Shown: positions 1 to 9,153, counted from the stretch's first letter. The stretch: 64,000 bases of DNA from Francisella sp. LA112445 (GCF_012224145.1 NZ_CP041030.1:1798001-1862000); one strand, 5' to 3'. Numbers and translations: made by a program. Notes: generated from the letters alone by a model not told the origin.

Positions 1-544
1 TTTCTAGCCATTTAAAGATATCTACAAACGCAATACCAAATTTATCATCAAACTCTCCAGTACTAATATAGCGATGTGTTTGAGCATTTATATTTGGGTT
101 TATTCTCAAACAAATATTTACTTGCTTTGATTTATTTCTAGCAATCTCATTTACAACTTCTATTTCTTCTATTGACTCACAATTAAAAATAAAAACATCC
201 GAATCAATAGCTAAATTGATTTCCCAATCTGCTTTCCCTACTCCAGCAAATACTATACGACTAGGGTCAACTCCGCACTCTAAAGCTCTTTTTATCTCAC
301 CACCACTTACACAATCTATACCCATATCATGCTTTTTGACAAAATCTATAATTCTAGGATTATGATTTGCCTTTATCGCATAATGAATCTCAGCATCTTT
401 AAAGCTTTTATTCAACGCCTGTTTTGCCCTATTAAAAGTATCTTCTAACAATTGAGTATCATAGATATAACTAGGTGTTTTTAGCGATTTTTTTTGTACA
501 TAGTCAAACAACTTTTCATTATTAAAAATAATATAATCTTTCAT
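1..544 (-). CDS. lysA: Diaminopimelate decarboxylase, C-terminal part cut off by window edge
   Basis: PLP-dependent enzyme converting meso-diaminopimelate to L-lysine, the last step of lysine synthesis. The first 181 codons are visible. The alanine-racemase-like barrel begins with the motif YAIKAN near residues 55-60, where Lys58 should bind PLP. It continues with conserved barrel segments (FAGVGK, GIDCVSGGE, LRINPNINAQTH). The ATG at 544 has a good Shine-Dalgarno (AAGGA) about seven bases upstream. The gene lies 10 bp downstream of the L,D-transpeptidase gene on the same strand, so the two are probably cotranscribed. An ornithine/arginine decarboxylase of the same fold is the main alternative, but the sequence reads as LysA. 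Confidence 0.85.
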   Translation of the reverse strand, partial: MKDYIIFNNEKLFDYVQKKSLKTPSYIYDTQLLEDTFNRAKQALNKSFKDAEIHYAIKANHNPRIIDFVKKHDMGIDCVSGGEIKRALECGVDPSRIVFAGVGKADWEINLAIDSDVFIFNCESIEEIEVVNEIARNKSKQVNICLRINPNINAQTHRYISTGEFDDKFGIAFVDIFKWLE

Positions 545-554
545 TATAATTTCC

Positions 555-1238
555 TTAGGATAAATCTGGTAAGCACCACGATTGTTGTAATTTATTGTAG
601 ATATCTTGAGGTAACTGTACTAATACTGGAGATTTATTAATAACTAACAATTGTGTAATATCTTTAATATCTGTCTCTGACATAGCAGTACACCCCTCTG
701 TACCAGTATCTTGAGACCTCCATGTATGCATAAAAATACAAGATCCTTTTTTAGACTTAGTAGGATTTTTATTGTATTGAATTTCAACCCCATACTTATA
801 TAAAGGTATTTCTGACATTTTCTCAGATGATTGCCAGTCTTTCCCTACTTCATTGATATCAATAATTTGGTTGTAGTATTTTGAATTAATATCATCGATA
901 CACTCTATTCCAGTTTGCACCGGAATATAATTTTTATCATTGTTCTTTTTATTTTCAAAACCAAAAGACTTACCGATCCTCATAACTCCCGCTGGAGCTT
1001 TATTATCAGACTCTTGCTTTAGCGGAGCATAAGCTATTTCTTCAAATGCTTTATCAGCCCACGCTAAGCCCTTTTTACCGACCACAATAGGTATATCTAG
1101 TTTAACTGGCAACCAATTATTTTGATTATCTTTAGTAAAAAACCATAATCTGCCCTGAATGCTTTGCCAATTCTTAGTTACCACAACTATCAATTGTTGA
1201 GCTTGATTTATTAACTCGAATGACTCTTGGTATATCAT
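555..1238 (-). CDS. L,D-transpeptidase (YkuD) family protein
   Basis: A 227-residue protein ending in a YkuD-type catalytic signature: His171 (FMHTW) and Cys183 in GTEGCTAMSE. This corresponds to the His...(S/T)xGC active site of enzymes that make 3-3 meso-DAP cross-links or attach proteins to peptidoglycan. The residue next to the cysteine is not the usual His-Gly pair (GTEGC rather than SHGC), so it belongs to a divergent branch. No signal peptide or lipobox is visible at the chosen ATG, which is unusual for a periplasmic enzyme. It is probably cotranscribed with lysA, which consumes meso-DAP. Confidence 0.72.
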   Translation of the reverse strand: MIYQESFELINQAQQLIVVVTKNWQSIQGRLWFFTKDNQNNWLPVKLDIPIVVGKKGLAWADKAFEEIAYAPLKQESDNKAPAGVMRIGKSFGFENKKNNDKNYIPVQTGIECIDDINSKYYNQIIDINEVGKDWQSSEKMSEIPLYKYGVEIQYNKNPTKSKKGSCIFMHTWRSQDTGTEGCTAMSETDIKDITQLLVINKSPVLVQLPQDIYNKLQQSWCLPDLS

Positions 1239-1653
1239 TTCTGGCCCTCATAAATATCTAAATTTAAAATGATTTTTTGAAACATTATTAATAGTAAACT
1301 TCAATACTAAAATATATCTCTCGAAATTCATTAATATTAATTAAAAAAACCTAAAGATATAATTATATTTAACTTACTTTTTATCTAGCAAAAAACACCT
1401 CAAATAATAAAGACTAAATAATAATGTATAATTTGCAAATTTTTTACATATAAAATTCAATTATTTGATTTTTATTACTAAGAAAATATTATACAATCGT
1501 ATTAATACAACTAGTTAGTTAGATCTAACCAAGTTAAAAATTACCTTATAAAAAAATAGAGTGGTTATATGTTAAATTTCTTTCACTATATGTGAAGAGA
1601 TTTTTTTATATAAGTATTCTCATAAACTTTCAAATCACAAAGGAGATGCATAA
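1239..1653. other. Intergenic region between L,D-transpeptidase gene and gdhA
   Basis: About 415 AT-rich bases separate two divergent genes and must hold both promoters. No ORF of substance is seen. Visible structure: a perfect 12-bp palindrome GTTAGATCTAAC at 1518-1529, possibly an operator, and a weak hairpin followed by seven T at 1579-1607 in the gdhA leader. No clean consensus sigma-70 promoter could be fixed by eye. Confidence 0.6.
1579..1607 (+). terminator. Possible attenuator hairpin in the gdhA leader
   Basis: An interrupted inverted repeat (TTCAC / GTGAA with a TATAT loop, plus TCT / AGA across a one-base bulge) is followed directly by TTTTTTT at 1601-1607. It lies about 45 bp before the gdhA start and would sit in the transcript leader if the promoter is upstream. 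The stem is short and GC-poor, so it may not terminate. Confidence 0.3.
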
Positions 1654-3003
1654 ATGAATGCTCAAAAATACATTGATAGCGTAATTGCTGAGGTAGAAAA
1701 AAGAGATGGTCACGAAAAAGAATTTATTCAAGCAGTGAAAGAAGTATTCTCTACTCTTAAGCCAGCATTAGAACAAAACCCTAAATATATTGAAGAAAAT
1801 ATTTTAGCGCGTATGGTTGAACCTGAAAGAGGTATTTCTTTCAGAGTCCCATGGGTTGATAGAAATGGTGATGTTCAAGTAAATAGAGGTTTTAGATACC
1901 AGTTCAACGGTGCTATCGGTCCTTTCAAAGGTGGTATTAGATTCCATCCTAGCGTGTATTCTGGAATTATCAAATTCTTAGGTTTTGAGCAAGTTTTCAA
2001 AAACAGTTTAACTACACTTCCTATGGGTGGTGGTAAAGGTGGTGCTGACTTTGACCCTAAAGGCAAAACTGAACAAGAAATCATGAATTTCTGCCAAAGC
2101 TTCATGATGGAGCTACAACGTCATATTGGTCCAGATAGAGATGTTCCTGCTGGTGATATCGGTGTAGGTGGTAGAGAGATTGGCTATATGTATGGTCAAT
2201 ATAGAAGAGTAAGAAACTCTTTTGAAAATGGTGTACTAACTGGTAAATCTCTTGAGTCTGGCGGAAGCTTAATTCGTCCAGAAGCTACTGGTTATGGTGC
2301 TGTTTTCTTCTTAGACGAAATGCTTAAGCATGATGGCGAAACTATGGAAGGTAAAACTATAGTAACTTCTGGTTATGGTAACGTTGCTTGGGGTGTATGT
2401 AAGAAAGTTGCTCAACTAGGTGGTAAAGTTGTTACGATCTCTGGTTCAAAAGGTTTTGTTCATGATCCTGAAGGTATCACAACAGAAGAAAAAATCGAGT
2501 TCTTGCTAAAAATCCGTAATGGTGAAAAAACTATGCAAGATTATGCTAAAGAGTTCGATGCTAGCTGGCACCCAGGTGAGAAGCCTTGGGGTATAAAAGC
2601 TGATATCGCTATTCCTGCAGCAACTCAAAATGAAATAGATGTTGAAGATGCTAAAAAACTTATTGAGGCTGGTGTTAAATACGTTGTTGAAGCTTCTAAC
2701 ATGCCTACTACTAACGAAGCTATTGAGTTCTTAATGAAAAAAGGTATAAACCTAGCTCCGGGTAAAGCTGCTAACGCAGGTGGTGTTGCTGTTTCTGGTT
2801 TAGAGATGTCACAAAACTCAGCACGTCTATCTTGGACAGCTGAAGAAGTTGAAGCTAAACTACAACAAATCATGGCAAACATTTTCCATGCTTGTAAGTT
2901 TGCTAGTAGTAAATATAACCTTGGTTATAACCTAGTTGCTGGTGCTAATTTAGCTGGTTTTGAAAAAGTTGCTGAAGCGATGATCCAACAAGGTAGATAT
3001 TAA
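1654..3003 (+). CDS. gdhA: NADP-specific glutamate dehydrogenase
   Basis: Reductive amination of 2-oxoglutarate with ammonium to glutamate. The 449 residues match the usual length of hexameric small-subunit GDH. Visible features are the substrate-binding segment PMGGGKGGADFDPKGK (about residues 123-138), the GDIGVGGREIGYM segment and the Rossmann part with VTSGYGNVAWG. The C-terminal NAGGVAVSGLEMSQNS is typical of the family. AAAGGAG at 1639-1645 supports the ATG. It appears to be a single-gene unit with its own terminator-like hairpin downstream at 3048-3088. Confidence 0.96.
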   Translation: MNAQKYIDSVIAEVEKRDGHEKEFIQAVKEVFSTLKPALEQNPKYIEENILARMVEPERGISFRVPWVDRNGDVQVNRGFRYQFNGAIGPFKGGIRFHPSVYSGIIKFLGFEQVFKNSLTTLPMGGGKGGADFDPKGKTEQEIMNFCQSFMMELQRHIGPDRDVPAGDIGVGGREIGYMYGQYRRVRNSFENGVLTGKSLESGGSLIRPEATGYGAVFFLDEMLKHDGETMEGKTIVTSGYGNVAWGVCKKVAQLGGKVVTISGSKGFVHDPEGITTEEKIEFLLKIRNGEKTMQDYAKEFDASWHPGEKPWGIKADIAIPAATQNEIDVEDAKKLIEAGVKYVVEASNMPTTNEAIEFLMKKGINLAPGKAANAGGVAVSGLEMSQNSARLSWTAEEVEAKLQQIMANIFHACKFASSKYNLGYNLVAGANLAGFEKVAEAMIQQGRY

Positions 3004-3047
3004 TAACCTTTCTTTTATTTCTTTTTCCTAAAAAATTCAAACAACTG

Positions 3048-3088
3048 ATATACTTTACTTCATATAACTATAAATAAAGTATATTTTT
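3048..3088 (+). terminator. Terminator-like hairpin after gdhA
   Basis: Perfect 10-bp inverted repeat ATATACTTTA (3048-3057) and TAAAGTATAT (3075-3084), followed by a short T-run to 3088. It sits between gdhA and the next start codon at 3094. The stem is very AT-rich and the loop is 17 bases, so strength is uncertain. It also abuts the next gene's start, where no Shine-Dalgarno is seen. Confidence 0.5.
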
Positions 3089-3093
3089 CTATA

Positions 3094-4284
3094 ATGACTA
3101 TACCAAATAGTAAATTCGATGTGATAATAATCGGCGCAGGCGCTGCTGGGCTTATGTGTGCTATCGAAGCAGCAAAAAGAAATCGCAAAGTACTTGTGCT
3201 AGATCACGCTAATAAAGTTGGTAAAAAAATATTGATGTCTGGTGGTGGGCGTTGCAACTTTACTAACTATAATATTGCACCTGATAGATATATAGCTGAT
3301 AATCAACACTTCATGAAATCCGCTCTATCTCGCTATACTCAATGGGACTTTATATCCTTAGTAAGTGATTATCAAATACCCTTTCATGAAAAAACTTTAG
3401 GGCAACTTTTTTGTGATAATAAAGCTAAAGATATAGTTAATATGCTCTTAGATGAATGTAAAAAATATAATGCCCAAATAAAGCTACACACATCAATAAC
3501 GAGTATAAAGAAACAAGATGAGCTATTTCATATTACTACACAGGATAATGACTATACATGTAACTCATTTGTAATTGCTACTGGTGGTTTATCAATCCCG
3601 ACAATGGGAGCGACAGGCTTTGGCTATAAAATAGCAAAGCAATTTGGTCTAAAAGTAAACACTCAAAGAGCTGGATTGGTACCTTTTATATTTAATCAAA
3701 AAGATCAAAAAAGATTTGGACAATTAAAGGGAATTTCTATTTTTTGTAGAGTATCTAATGATAAAACACATTTTGATGAAAATATCCTTTTTACACATAA
3801 AGGCTTAAGTGGTCCAGCTATCTTACAGATATCATCATATTGGAATACTGGAGAATCTATAAAAATTGATCTATCACCAAATGTCCAAATCAACGATTTT
3901 CTAAATCAAAAAAAAGCACTAGGGTCAAAATCAATTATAAAAAACATATTATCGGAGTTATTTCCTAAAAACTTTGTTGCTGTTTTTTTTGATGATGGCA
4001 TACTAAATAAAAGAGCTTGTGATTTATCTTTTGATGATATAAATATCCTTCATACAAAATTACATGAGTGGATTATATATCCTCAAACCACTGAAGGCTA
4101 TCGCACCGCAGAGGTAACACTAGGTGGTGTTAGTTGCGATGAACTATCGTCAAAAACATTAGAATCCAACAAAATCAAAGGCTTATATTTTATTGGTGAA
4201 GTTGTTGATGTTACAGGATGGCTTGGAGGTTACAATTTTCAATGGGCTTGGGCTTCTGGTTGGGCCGCTGGACAAGTTGTATAA
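3094..4284 (+). CDS. NAD(P)/FAD-dependent flavoprotein, HI0933/BaiN (YhiN) family
   Basis: A 396-residue member of the HI0933-like flavoprotein family. Near the N terminus is the dinucleotide motif IIGAGAAGL (about residues 11-19), followed by KVGKKILMSGGGRCNFTN, the family's hallmark GGGRCN. The C-terminal FAD-binding segment contains TAEVTLGGVS and IGEVVDVTGWLGGYNFQWAWASG. The precise substrate is unknown for most members; some gut relatives (BaiN) act on bile-acid intermediates, but that should not be carried over here. The ATG at 3094 lacks a clear Shine-Dalgarno. Confidence 0.88.
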   Translation: MTIPNSKFDVIIIGAGAAGLMCAIEAAKRNRKVLVLDHANKVGKKILMSGGGRCNFTNYNIAPDRYIADNQHFMKSALSRYTQWDFISLVSDYQIPFHEKTLGQLFCDNKAKDIVNMLLDECKKYNAQIKLHTSITSIKKQDELFHITTQDNDYTCNSFVIATGGLSIPTMGATGFGYKIAKQFGLKVNTQRAGLVPFIFNQKDQKRFGQLKGISIFCRVSNDKTHFDENILFTHKGLSGPAILQISSYWNTGESIKIDLSPNVQINDFLNQKKALGSKSIIKNILSELFPKNFVAVFFDDGILNKRACDLSFDDINILHTKLHEWIIYPQTTEGYRTAEVTLGGVSCDELSSKTLESNKIKGLYFIGEVVDVTGWLGGYNFQWAWASGWAAGQVV

Positions 4285-4338
4285 GATGAAAAGCTAAGTT
4301 ATAATAACCCCTTAGATACAGACGAGTTGCTACATAGT

Positions 4339-4812
4339 ATGAAAATCCCCGCTTCAAAAGAGTTAGATATTAAAAAAGCTATATTAAAGGCTATAGAAAA
4401 CAACACAAGTCCTGCTAAATTAGCAGATAGCTTTGGTGTATCTAAAAGTACTATTTATAAATATCGTAGAGGATTAGTAGAACAAGGATTTATCCAAAAG
4501 AATGAAAACGGTGTATATGTAATATCACCAAATAAATTCTCTATAAAGCCATCTAAAGTCCCTAAAACAGCTGACCTTGAGTTATCATATCAAAGTGAAA
4601 GCTTAGAAGTTAAAGATAATCAATATGTACATATTAAAGATCATCACGTACAAAATCTAAATGACCAAGCTGAGCAACCTGAAGAAGAACAAGAAGTAGA
4701 AGTAAAAATTTTAAAGAAAAAACAAAACTTCACTCCTATCGAAGAGCCTAATGATAAACAAAAAGGACTCTTGCAAAAACTCTTTGGTAAATTTATTAAA
4801 AAAAAAAGTTAA
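4339..4812 (+). CDS. Small protein with N-terminal helix-turn-helix and lysine-rich tail
   Basis: I do not recognise a named family. Residues about 5-55 form a probable helix-turn-helix (SPAKLADSFGVSKSTIYKYRRG), like the DNA-binding heads of resolvases or transposition repressors. It is followed by a short wing-like VYVISPNK. The middle is acidic and low-complexity (EQPEEEQEVEVK) and the end is very basic (KKKS). I chose the ATG at 4339 (157 aa) over a TTG at 4327; neither has a good ribosome site. Its stop overlaps the stop of the convergent DUF2062 gene in a shared TTAA. It could be a transcription regulator or nucleoid-associated protein. Confidence 0.6.
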   Translation: MKIPASKELDIKKAILKAIENNTSPAKLADSFGVSKSTIYKYRRGLVEQGFIQKNENGVYVISPNKFSIKPSKVPKTADLELSYQSESLEVKDNQYVHIKDHHVQNLNDQAEQPEEEQEVEVKILKKKQNFTPIEEPNDKQKGLLQKLFGKFIKKKS

Positions 4813-5291
4813 CCTCTTCTCAAGAACTTAACTAAATAAACCAATAAAAAAGCTACTATCCCTAATACTAATCCACCGACAATACTACCTAAATATAGTG
4901 GTCGCCAAAACTGATCAATATTTTGCATAACATAGGTTGCATAAGAGCGCCAATCTACTATATTAATATTTAACCCAAGTAAAAAACTACCAAAAATATA
5001 ATTAGCAAAATATATCGGTAACCATGTAACAGGATTACTAATCCATACGCAAGCTATAGCTATAGGTATATTTGCTCCTAGATAAACACACATAATAACT
5101 GTCGGAATCATCTGAAAAGGCATCGGGATCATCATCCAAAATAAACCTATCATTAAAGCTCTTGCAACAGATCCATAGCTTAAACGCCACAAAGACTTTT
5201 TAAGTAACTTCTCTTCTACAAATCTAAGACCTTTAGTTTGACCAAGAGATTTTTTCAGTTTAACAAGCTTACGCGCCCTGTAATAGTTCAT
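4809..5291 (-). CDS. DUF2062 domain membrane protein
   Basis: A 160-residue protein of the DUF2062 family. After a basic N-terminal stretch it shows the family's hydrophobic hairpin rich in Pro and Met (IGLFWMMIPMPFQMIPT). Next come a second membrane segment with WISNPVTWLPIYFANYIFG and a C-terminal transmembrane helix ending in a basic tail. The family is widespread in Proteobacteria and has no established biochemical role. The gene converges on the HTH gene with a 4-base overlap of stop codons. Confidence 0.8.
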   Translation of the reverse strand: MNYYRARKLVKLKKSLGQTKGLRFVEEKLLKKSLWRLSYGSVARALMIGLFWMMIPMPFQMIPTVIMCVYLGANIPIAIACVWISNPVTWLPIYFANYIFGSFLLGLNINIVDWRSYATYVMQNIDQFWRPLYLGSIVGGLVLGIVAFLLVYLVKFLRRG

Positions 5292-5320
5292 TGTAGTTTT
5301 CTAAATTAGTTTACTATAAA

Positions 5321-6292
5321 CTACCATACTTCTTTGTAAATTCTTAGAAGATTCTCTCCCATAACCTTGGCAATATCACTATCTTTATAGCCGTACTTCT
5401 GCATAATAGGTATTAAGTTTTTAATTTTCTTTGGAGTTTCTATACCTTCAGGATAGTAATGTGGAGGTGGAGTATAATCATCTGACCAATCTCCTCTTGA
5501 CTTCATTTTATCATAAAAAGCTTTTGCCTCTACATCACTCATATATGGAGACATACCTTCATAATAATCCAAACCTAAAGAAACATGCTCAATACCTGCT
5601 GTGTCTATTAAATAGTTAAGATGCTTCATGAAGCACTCTGTACTAGGATGATTATCTGAAGTTAAAAATGGTGGAAATCCAGTTAATCCTATCACACCAC
5701 CATTATCAGCTATAGCTTTAATAAGCTTACGAGAGACATTTCTCGAAGAATGAGTTGCGTGACACTCATAAGGATTAGCATGTGAAATAATCACAGGTGA
5801 TGATGATCTTTCAATGGCCTGAAGTGATGTTTTTTCACCAGTATGGGCACAGTCTATAATCACTTTCTCTTTATTGCACTTATCTATAAAATCTAAACCT
5901 AAGGAAGTCAATCCTTGGTCTTGCTCAACTTCACATCCACTACCTATTAGGTTTTTCTTGTTATATGTTAGTTGCATTATATTGACTCCTAACTGCTTAA
6001 AAACAGTTACATTATCAATATCTCCCTCAATAGCATCCGTACCTTGAAAGTGAAAAACCACACCTAATTTTTGACTATTTTGAAGCTTTTCCAAATCTGA
6101 CAAGTCTTTTATTAGTAAAAGATCTTCACTAGAGTTTACAAAGTCAAACCATTCTTTAACATAACCATAAGTTAAAGAATACCCATAATTTTGCCCCACT
6201 GTTGGAGTTACAATCGAACATCCTCCTTCTCTATAGTCTTGTATTTTAGATCTATCAACTAAAAGAGGACAACAACCGTCAATAATAAACAT
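5321..6292 (-). CDS. Peptidase M19 (membrane dipeptidase-like) protein with altered metal site
   Basis: A 323-residue TIM-barrel protein of the M19 renal-dipeptidase family. Recognisable family segments are GTDAIEGD (the bridging Glu), DCAHTG (usually DxSH) and VIISHANPYECHATHSRN-like sequence, then GGVIGLTGFPPF and HVSLGLDYYEG. The usual first metal motif DGHxD near the N terminus is replaced by DGCCP, so the His and Asp ligands are missing. A branch of M19 proteins lacks this motif. Whether it cleaves dipeptides is therefore open. No signal peptide is visible. It is a single gene divergent from the SDR gene. Confidence 0.75.
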   Translation of the reverse strand: MFIIDGCCPLLVDRSKIQDYREGGCSIVTPTVGQNYGYSLTYGYVKEWFDFVNSSEDLLLIKDLSDLEKLQNSQKLGVVFHFQGTDAIEGDIDNVTVFKQLGVNIMQLTYNKKNLIGSGCEVEQDQGLTSLGLDFIDKCNKEKVIIDCAHTGEKTSLQAIERSSSPVIISHANPYECHATHSSRNVSRKLIKAIADNGGVIGLTGFPPFLTSDNHPSTECFMKHLNYLIDTAGIEHVSLGLDYYEGMSPYMSDVEAKAFYDKMKSRGDWSDDYTPPPHYYPEGIETPKKIKNLIPIMQKYGYKDSDIAKVMGENLLRIYKEVW

Positions 6293-6441
6293 ACAATAAT
6301 CTTCTATTATAAATTTGTAGTAATCGAGTATTATAAACCATAAAACTATTTACTACGAATAAAATAACTATAATAATTTACATGACAAGCGCTTTAACTT
6401 AAACTAAGTTACCAAGTCACTATAAAATAAATAACTCAAAC

Positions 6442-7260
6442 ATGAGAAAACAATCGATCTTAATAACAGGCTGCTCTCACTGTGGTATAGGATATGCTAC
6501 AGCTGTTCATCTTAAAGAGCTCGGCCACCGAGTTTTCGCATCAGCAAGAAAACAAAAAGATGTCGATGCTTTAATTTCTGAGGGTTTTGAAACTTATTTA
6601 ATTGATGTAACTAATTATCAAAGTATAGATAATGCTCTAGATGATATTTTAACTAAGACTAATGGAACTCTTGATGTAGTGTTTAATAATGCCGGATACG
6701 GTCAAGCAGGAGCTATAGAAGATATAGAGACGAAGTTCTTAAACGAACAGTTTGAAACTAATGTTTTTGGACTTCACTATCTAACTACAAAAGCGATGAA
6801 AATAATGCGTAAACAAGGCTATGGTAAAATAATCCAACATAGTTCTGTATTAGGGCTTGTTTCAATGAAATATCGTGGTTTTTATAATGCTAGTAAATAT
6901 GCAATTGAAGGGCTAACTGATACAATGCGTTTAGAGCTTGAAGGTTCAAATATATTTATAACTAGCTTAAACACAGGGCCTATAACTAGTAAATTTAGAG
7001 AAAACTCTATCAAGACTATAAAAAATGTTGATTACGAAAATTCTGCCCATAAAGATGAGTATGAAAAAATACTTGCTCGCCAAAACAAACCTGTACCTTT
7101 TAATGAACCTGCGCTATCAGTTGCTAAAGTAGTTGAGAAAATAATTAATTCTAATAAACCTAAGCCAAGATACTATATAACAAAAGCTACTTGGATTATG
7201 GCAATATTCAAAAGAATACTTTCAACAAACACTCTTGATAAAATTCTAAAGAAATATTAA
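6442..7260 (+). CDS. Short-chain dehydrogenase/reductase
   Basis: Classical SDR of 272 residues. The cofactor loop is ITGCSHCGIGYATA (about residues 7-20), the structural motif is NNAGYG, the catalytic Ser is in QHSSVLG and the catalytic YxxxK is YNASK. The C terminus is extended and basic, as in YbbO-like SDRs of gammaproteobacteria that act on aldehydes or lipids. The substrate cannot be assigned. It converges on the APC permease gene with an 11-bp gap. Confidence 0.85.
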   Translation: MRKQSILITGCSHCGIGYATAVHLKELGHRVFASARKQKDVDALISEGFETYLIDVTNYQSIDNALDDILTKTNGTLDVVFNNAGYGQAGAIEDIETKFLNEQFETNVFGLHYLTTKAMKIMRKQGYGKIIQHSSVLGLVSMKYRGFYNASKYAIEGLTDTMRLELEGSNIFITSLNTGPITSKFRENSIKTIKNVDYENSAHKDEYEKILARQNKPVPFNEPALSVAKVVEKIINSNKPKPRYYITKATWIMAIFKRILSTNTLDKILKKY

Positions 7261-7271
7261 TAAGAATTCAC

Positions 7272-8627
7272 TTACTTTACTTTTCTAAATTTAAATAATA
7301 GCCACCCTATCAAAATAAATACTATAGGTCCTAAAATCAGCTCAAACTCATATATTGCAATATCATAAAATCCTTTTAAATCTCCAGGTGGTTGGAAACT
7401 AAAAATAATACCCAACGAAGTTGATATAAAAACTAAAGCTCCTAGAATATATTTATAACTATTATCCTTAAGTTTTATATAAGCAACTACCAAATATAGA
7501 TATGGTATAAAATAAAGTACTGTTGCCATAAGTATCAAGGCCTGATACATTACATTTACTGATGGTAAGAAATTAGTCAATAAAACTATCAATGTCACAA
7601 GTATTCCCATAAATATTAAGGCATTTCTAGGTGAGTCATGTTTATTAGTCTTATGTAACCATTCAGGAAGTATGCCTTTAGGAGTACATTTAAAAAACAT
7701 AACTACTGGAGCTAAAAGCCAGATGCTTACTGCAGCAAGCTCTGCAAATGTAAGTAAAAAAGCCATCAACCTTGGAAACCAATCCCAACCAAATCTTTGA
7801 CCTATTACTTCGAATGCCTGCATAAGACCAGAGGCACTATTTATAGTATCCGGTGAAGCAACTAAATTTAAAGCAACTGTCCCTAAGATATATAACCCTA
7901 ATAAAATAAAAGCTGAAATCATCAGACCATAATACAAATTACGTTTAGCATCTTTTACTGAGTTTGCAAAAGTTGGGATAATCTCAATACCTGCCATTGC
8001 AAACATAATAATTGTCAAAGTCGATAGATTATGCCAGACATTATCGTGAGGTATGATATTCCCTAAAGAAAAATCAGTTGCACTTTGCCCTACCATTAAA
8101 TATGCAATAAAACCTAAAACAATAATTGCTATAGCAGGTAAAAATGAACCTAAAACACCACCAATATCAACTAGGTATTTATTTGCTTTTAGCCCATAAA
8201 AACTAACAATTGTCACTAGCCAAAAAGCTGTTAAAACTACAATCGTAATATAATAGTGATTACTAACCAAATCAGGCCTTCCAATAAAATATGCAAAATT
8301 CGTTGCTAAGAAAATAAGTACTGCTGGATAGTAAAACACAGTATTGACCCAATAAAGCCAAGCTACCATAAAACCCGCTTTTTCACCCAAGGCTCTAACA
8401 GTCCATGAATAAATACCACCTTCATCAGGATGCTTTTTAGAGAGTTGAACCGCAATTACAACAAGTGGTAAGAAAAACATTAGCGCACCAAGTATCCAGA
8501 AGAATATTGCTGAAGCGCCTAAACAAGCAGCAACAGGTATCCAACGAATACCAAAGTTAGCTGTAACTGCCATTATTGTTACATCTTTTAGACCTAAAAC
8601 CTTATTTTCAGTTGAAACTGAACCCAT
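7272..8627 (-). CDS. APC superfamily amino acid permease
   Basis: A 451-residue polytopic membrane protein with about twelve hydrophobic segments. The N-terminal part contains IFFWILGALMFFLPL and KKHPDEGGIYSWTVRALGEKAGF, the glycine-containing first-helix/loop pattern of APC antiporters of the glutamate/GABA type. It probably exchanges or imports an amino acid or amine across the inner membrane; the substrate is not deducible. It stands alone between convergent and divergent neighbours. Confidence 0.82.
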   Translation of the reverse strand: MGSVSTENKVLGLKDVTIMAVTANFGIRWIPVAACLGASAIFFWILGALMFFLPLVVIAVQLSKKHPDEGGIYSWTVRALGEKAGFMVAWLYWVNTVFYYPAVLIFLATNFAYFIGRPDLVSNHYYITIVVLTAFWLVTIVSFYGLKANKYLVDIGGVLGSFLPAIAIIVLGFIAYLMVGQSATDFSLGNIIPHDNVWHNLSTLTIIMFAMAGIEIIPTFANSVKDAKRNLYYGLMISAFILLGLYILGTVALNLVASPDTINSASGLMQAFEVIGQRFGWDWFPRLMAFLLTFAELAAVSIWLLAPVVMFFKCTPKGILPEWLHKTNKHDSPRNALIFMGILVTLIVLLTNFLPSVNVMYQALILMATVLYFIPYLYLVVAYIKLKDNSYKYILGALVFISTSLGIIFSFQPPGDLKGFYDIAIYEFELILGPIVFILIGWLLFKFRKVK

Positions 8628-8752
8628 AACTATACTCTTTAAGATAAATAATAAGTTTTATTATATGTAATCAGAAATAAATATATAACAATATTCTAAA
8701 TATTTAGAAAAATAACTATCATATATAAAACTGATAATAAAAAGTAATACGA

Positions 8753-9142
8753 ATGCCACAAGTAAAGATATTTAGCTTAGAAAAGAATCTAAAAGAAATT
8801 AAAGAGCAACTATCCGAGATAGTCCATACCACAATAGTTGATGTATTATCTTTTCCTAAAGACAAAAAGTTTCACCGTTTTATCTCTTTTGATCAAGAGA
8901 ATATGATATTTCCTAATGATAAAACTCAGCAATATATAATTATTGAAATCATGATGATGAAAGGAAGAGAAACTAGTACAAAGAAAAATCTAATAAAATC
9001 TTTATTCAAAAATATAAACAAAGAATTAAAGATCGCCCTTAATGATATAGAAATTTGTATTATAGAAAGTGAACCCTCTAATTGGGGATTTCGAGGAATC
9101 ACTGGTGATGAGATAAAGCTAAATTATAAAGTTAACTTATAG
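8753..9142 (+). CDS. Tautomerase (MIF/4-OT superfamily) family protein
   Basis: A 129-residue protein beginning Met-Pro. After Met removal, Pro1 would be the catalytic base of the tautomerase superfamily. The two beta-alpha-beta halves and the tail EPSNWGFRGITGDE match longer-chain bacterial tautomerases. The physiological substrate is unknown. The methyltransferase gene starts 11 bases after its stop, preceded by GAGG, so the two are likely cotranscribed. Confidence 0.75.
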   Translation: MPQVKIFSLEKNLKEIKEQLSEIVHTTIVDVLSFPKDKKFHRFISFDQENMIFPNDKTQQYIIIEIMMMKGRETSTKKNLIKSLFKNINKELKIALNDIEICIIESEPSNWGFRGITGDEIKLNYKVNL

Positions 9143-9153
9143 AGGATTTTTAG

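Noticed and set aside
4809-4812. Shared TTAA stop overlap at two convergent gene pairs (also 46734-46737) as a special signal
   Set aside because: Overlapping TAA stops on both strands arise easily because TTAA contains both. Two cases in 64 kb of AT-rich DNA need no special explanation.
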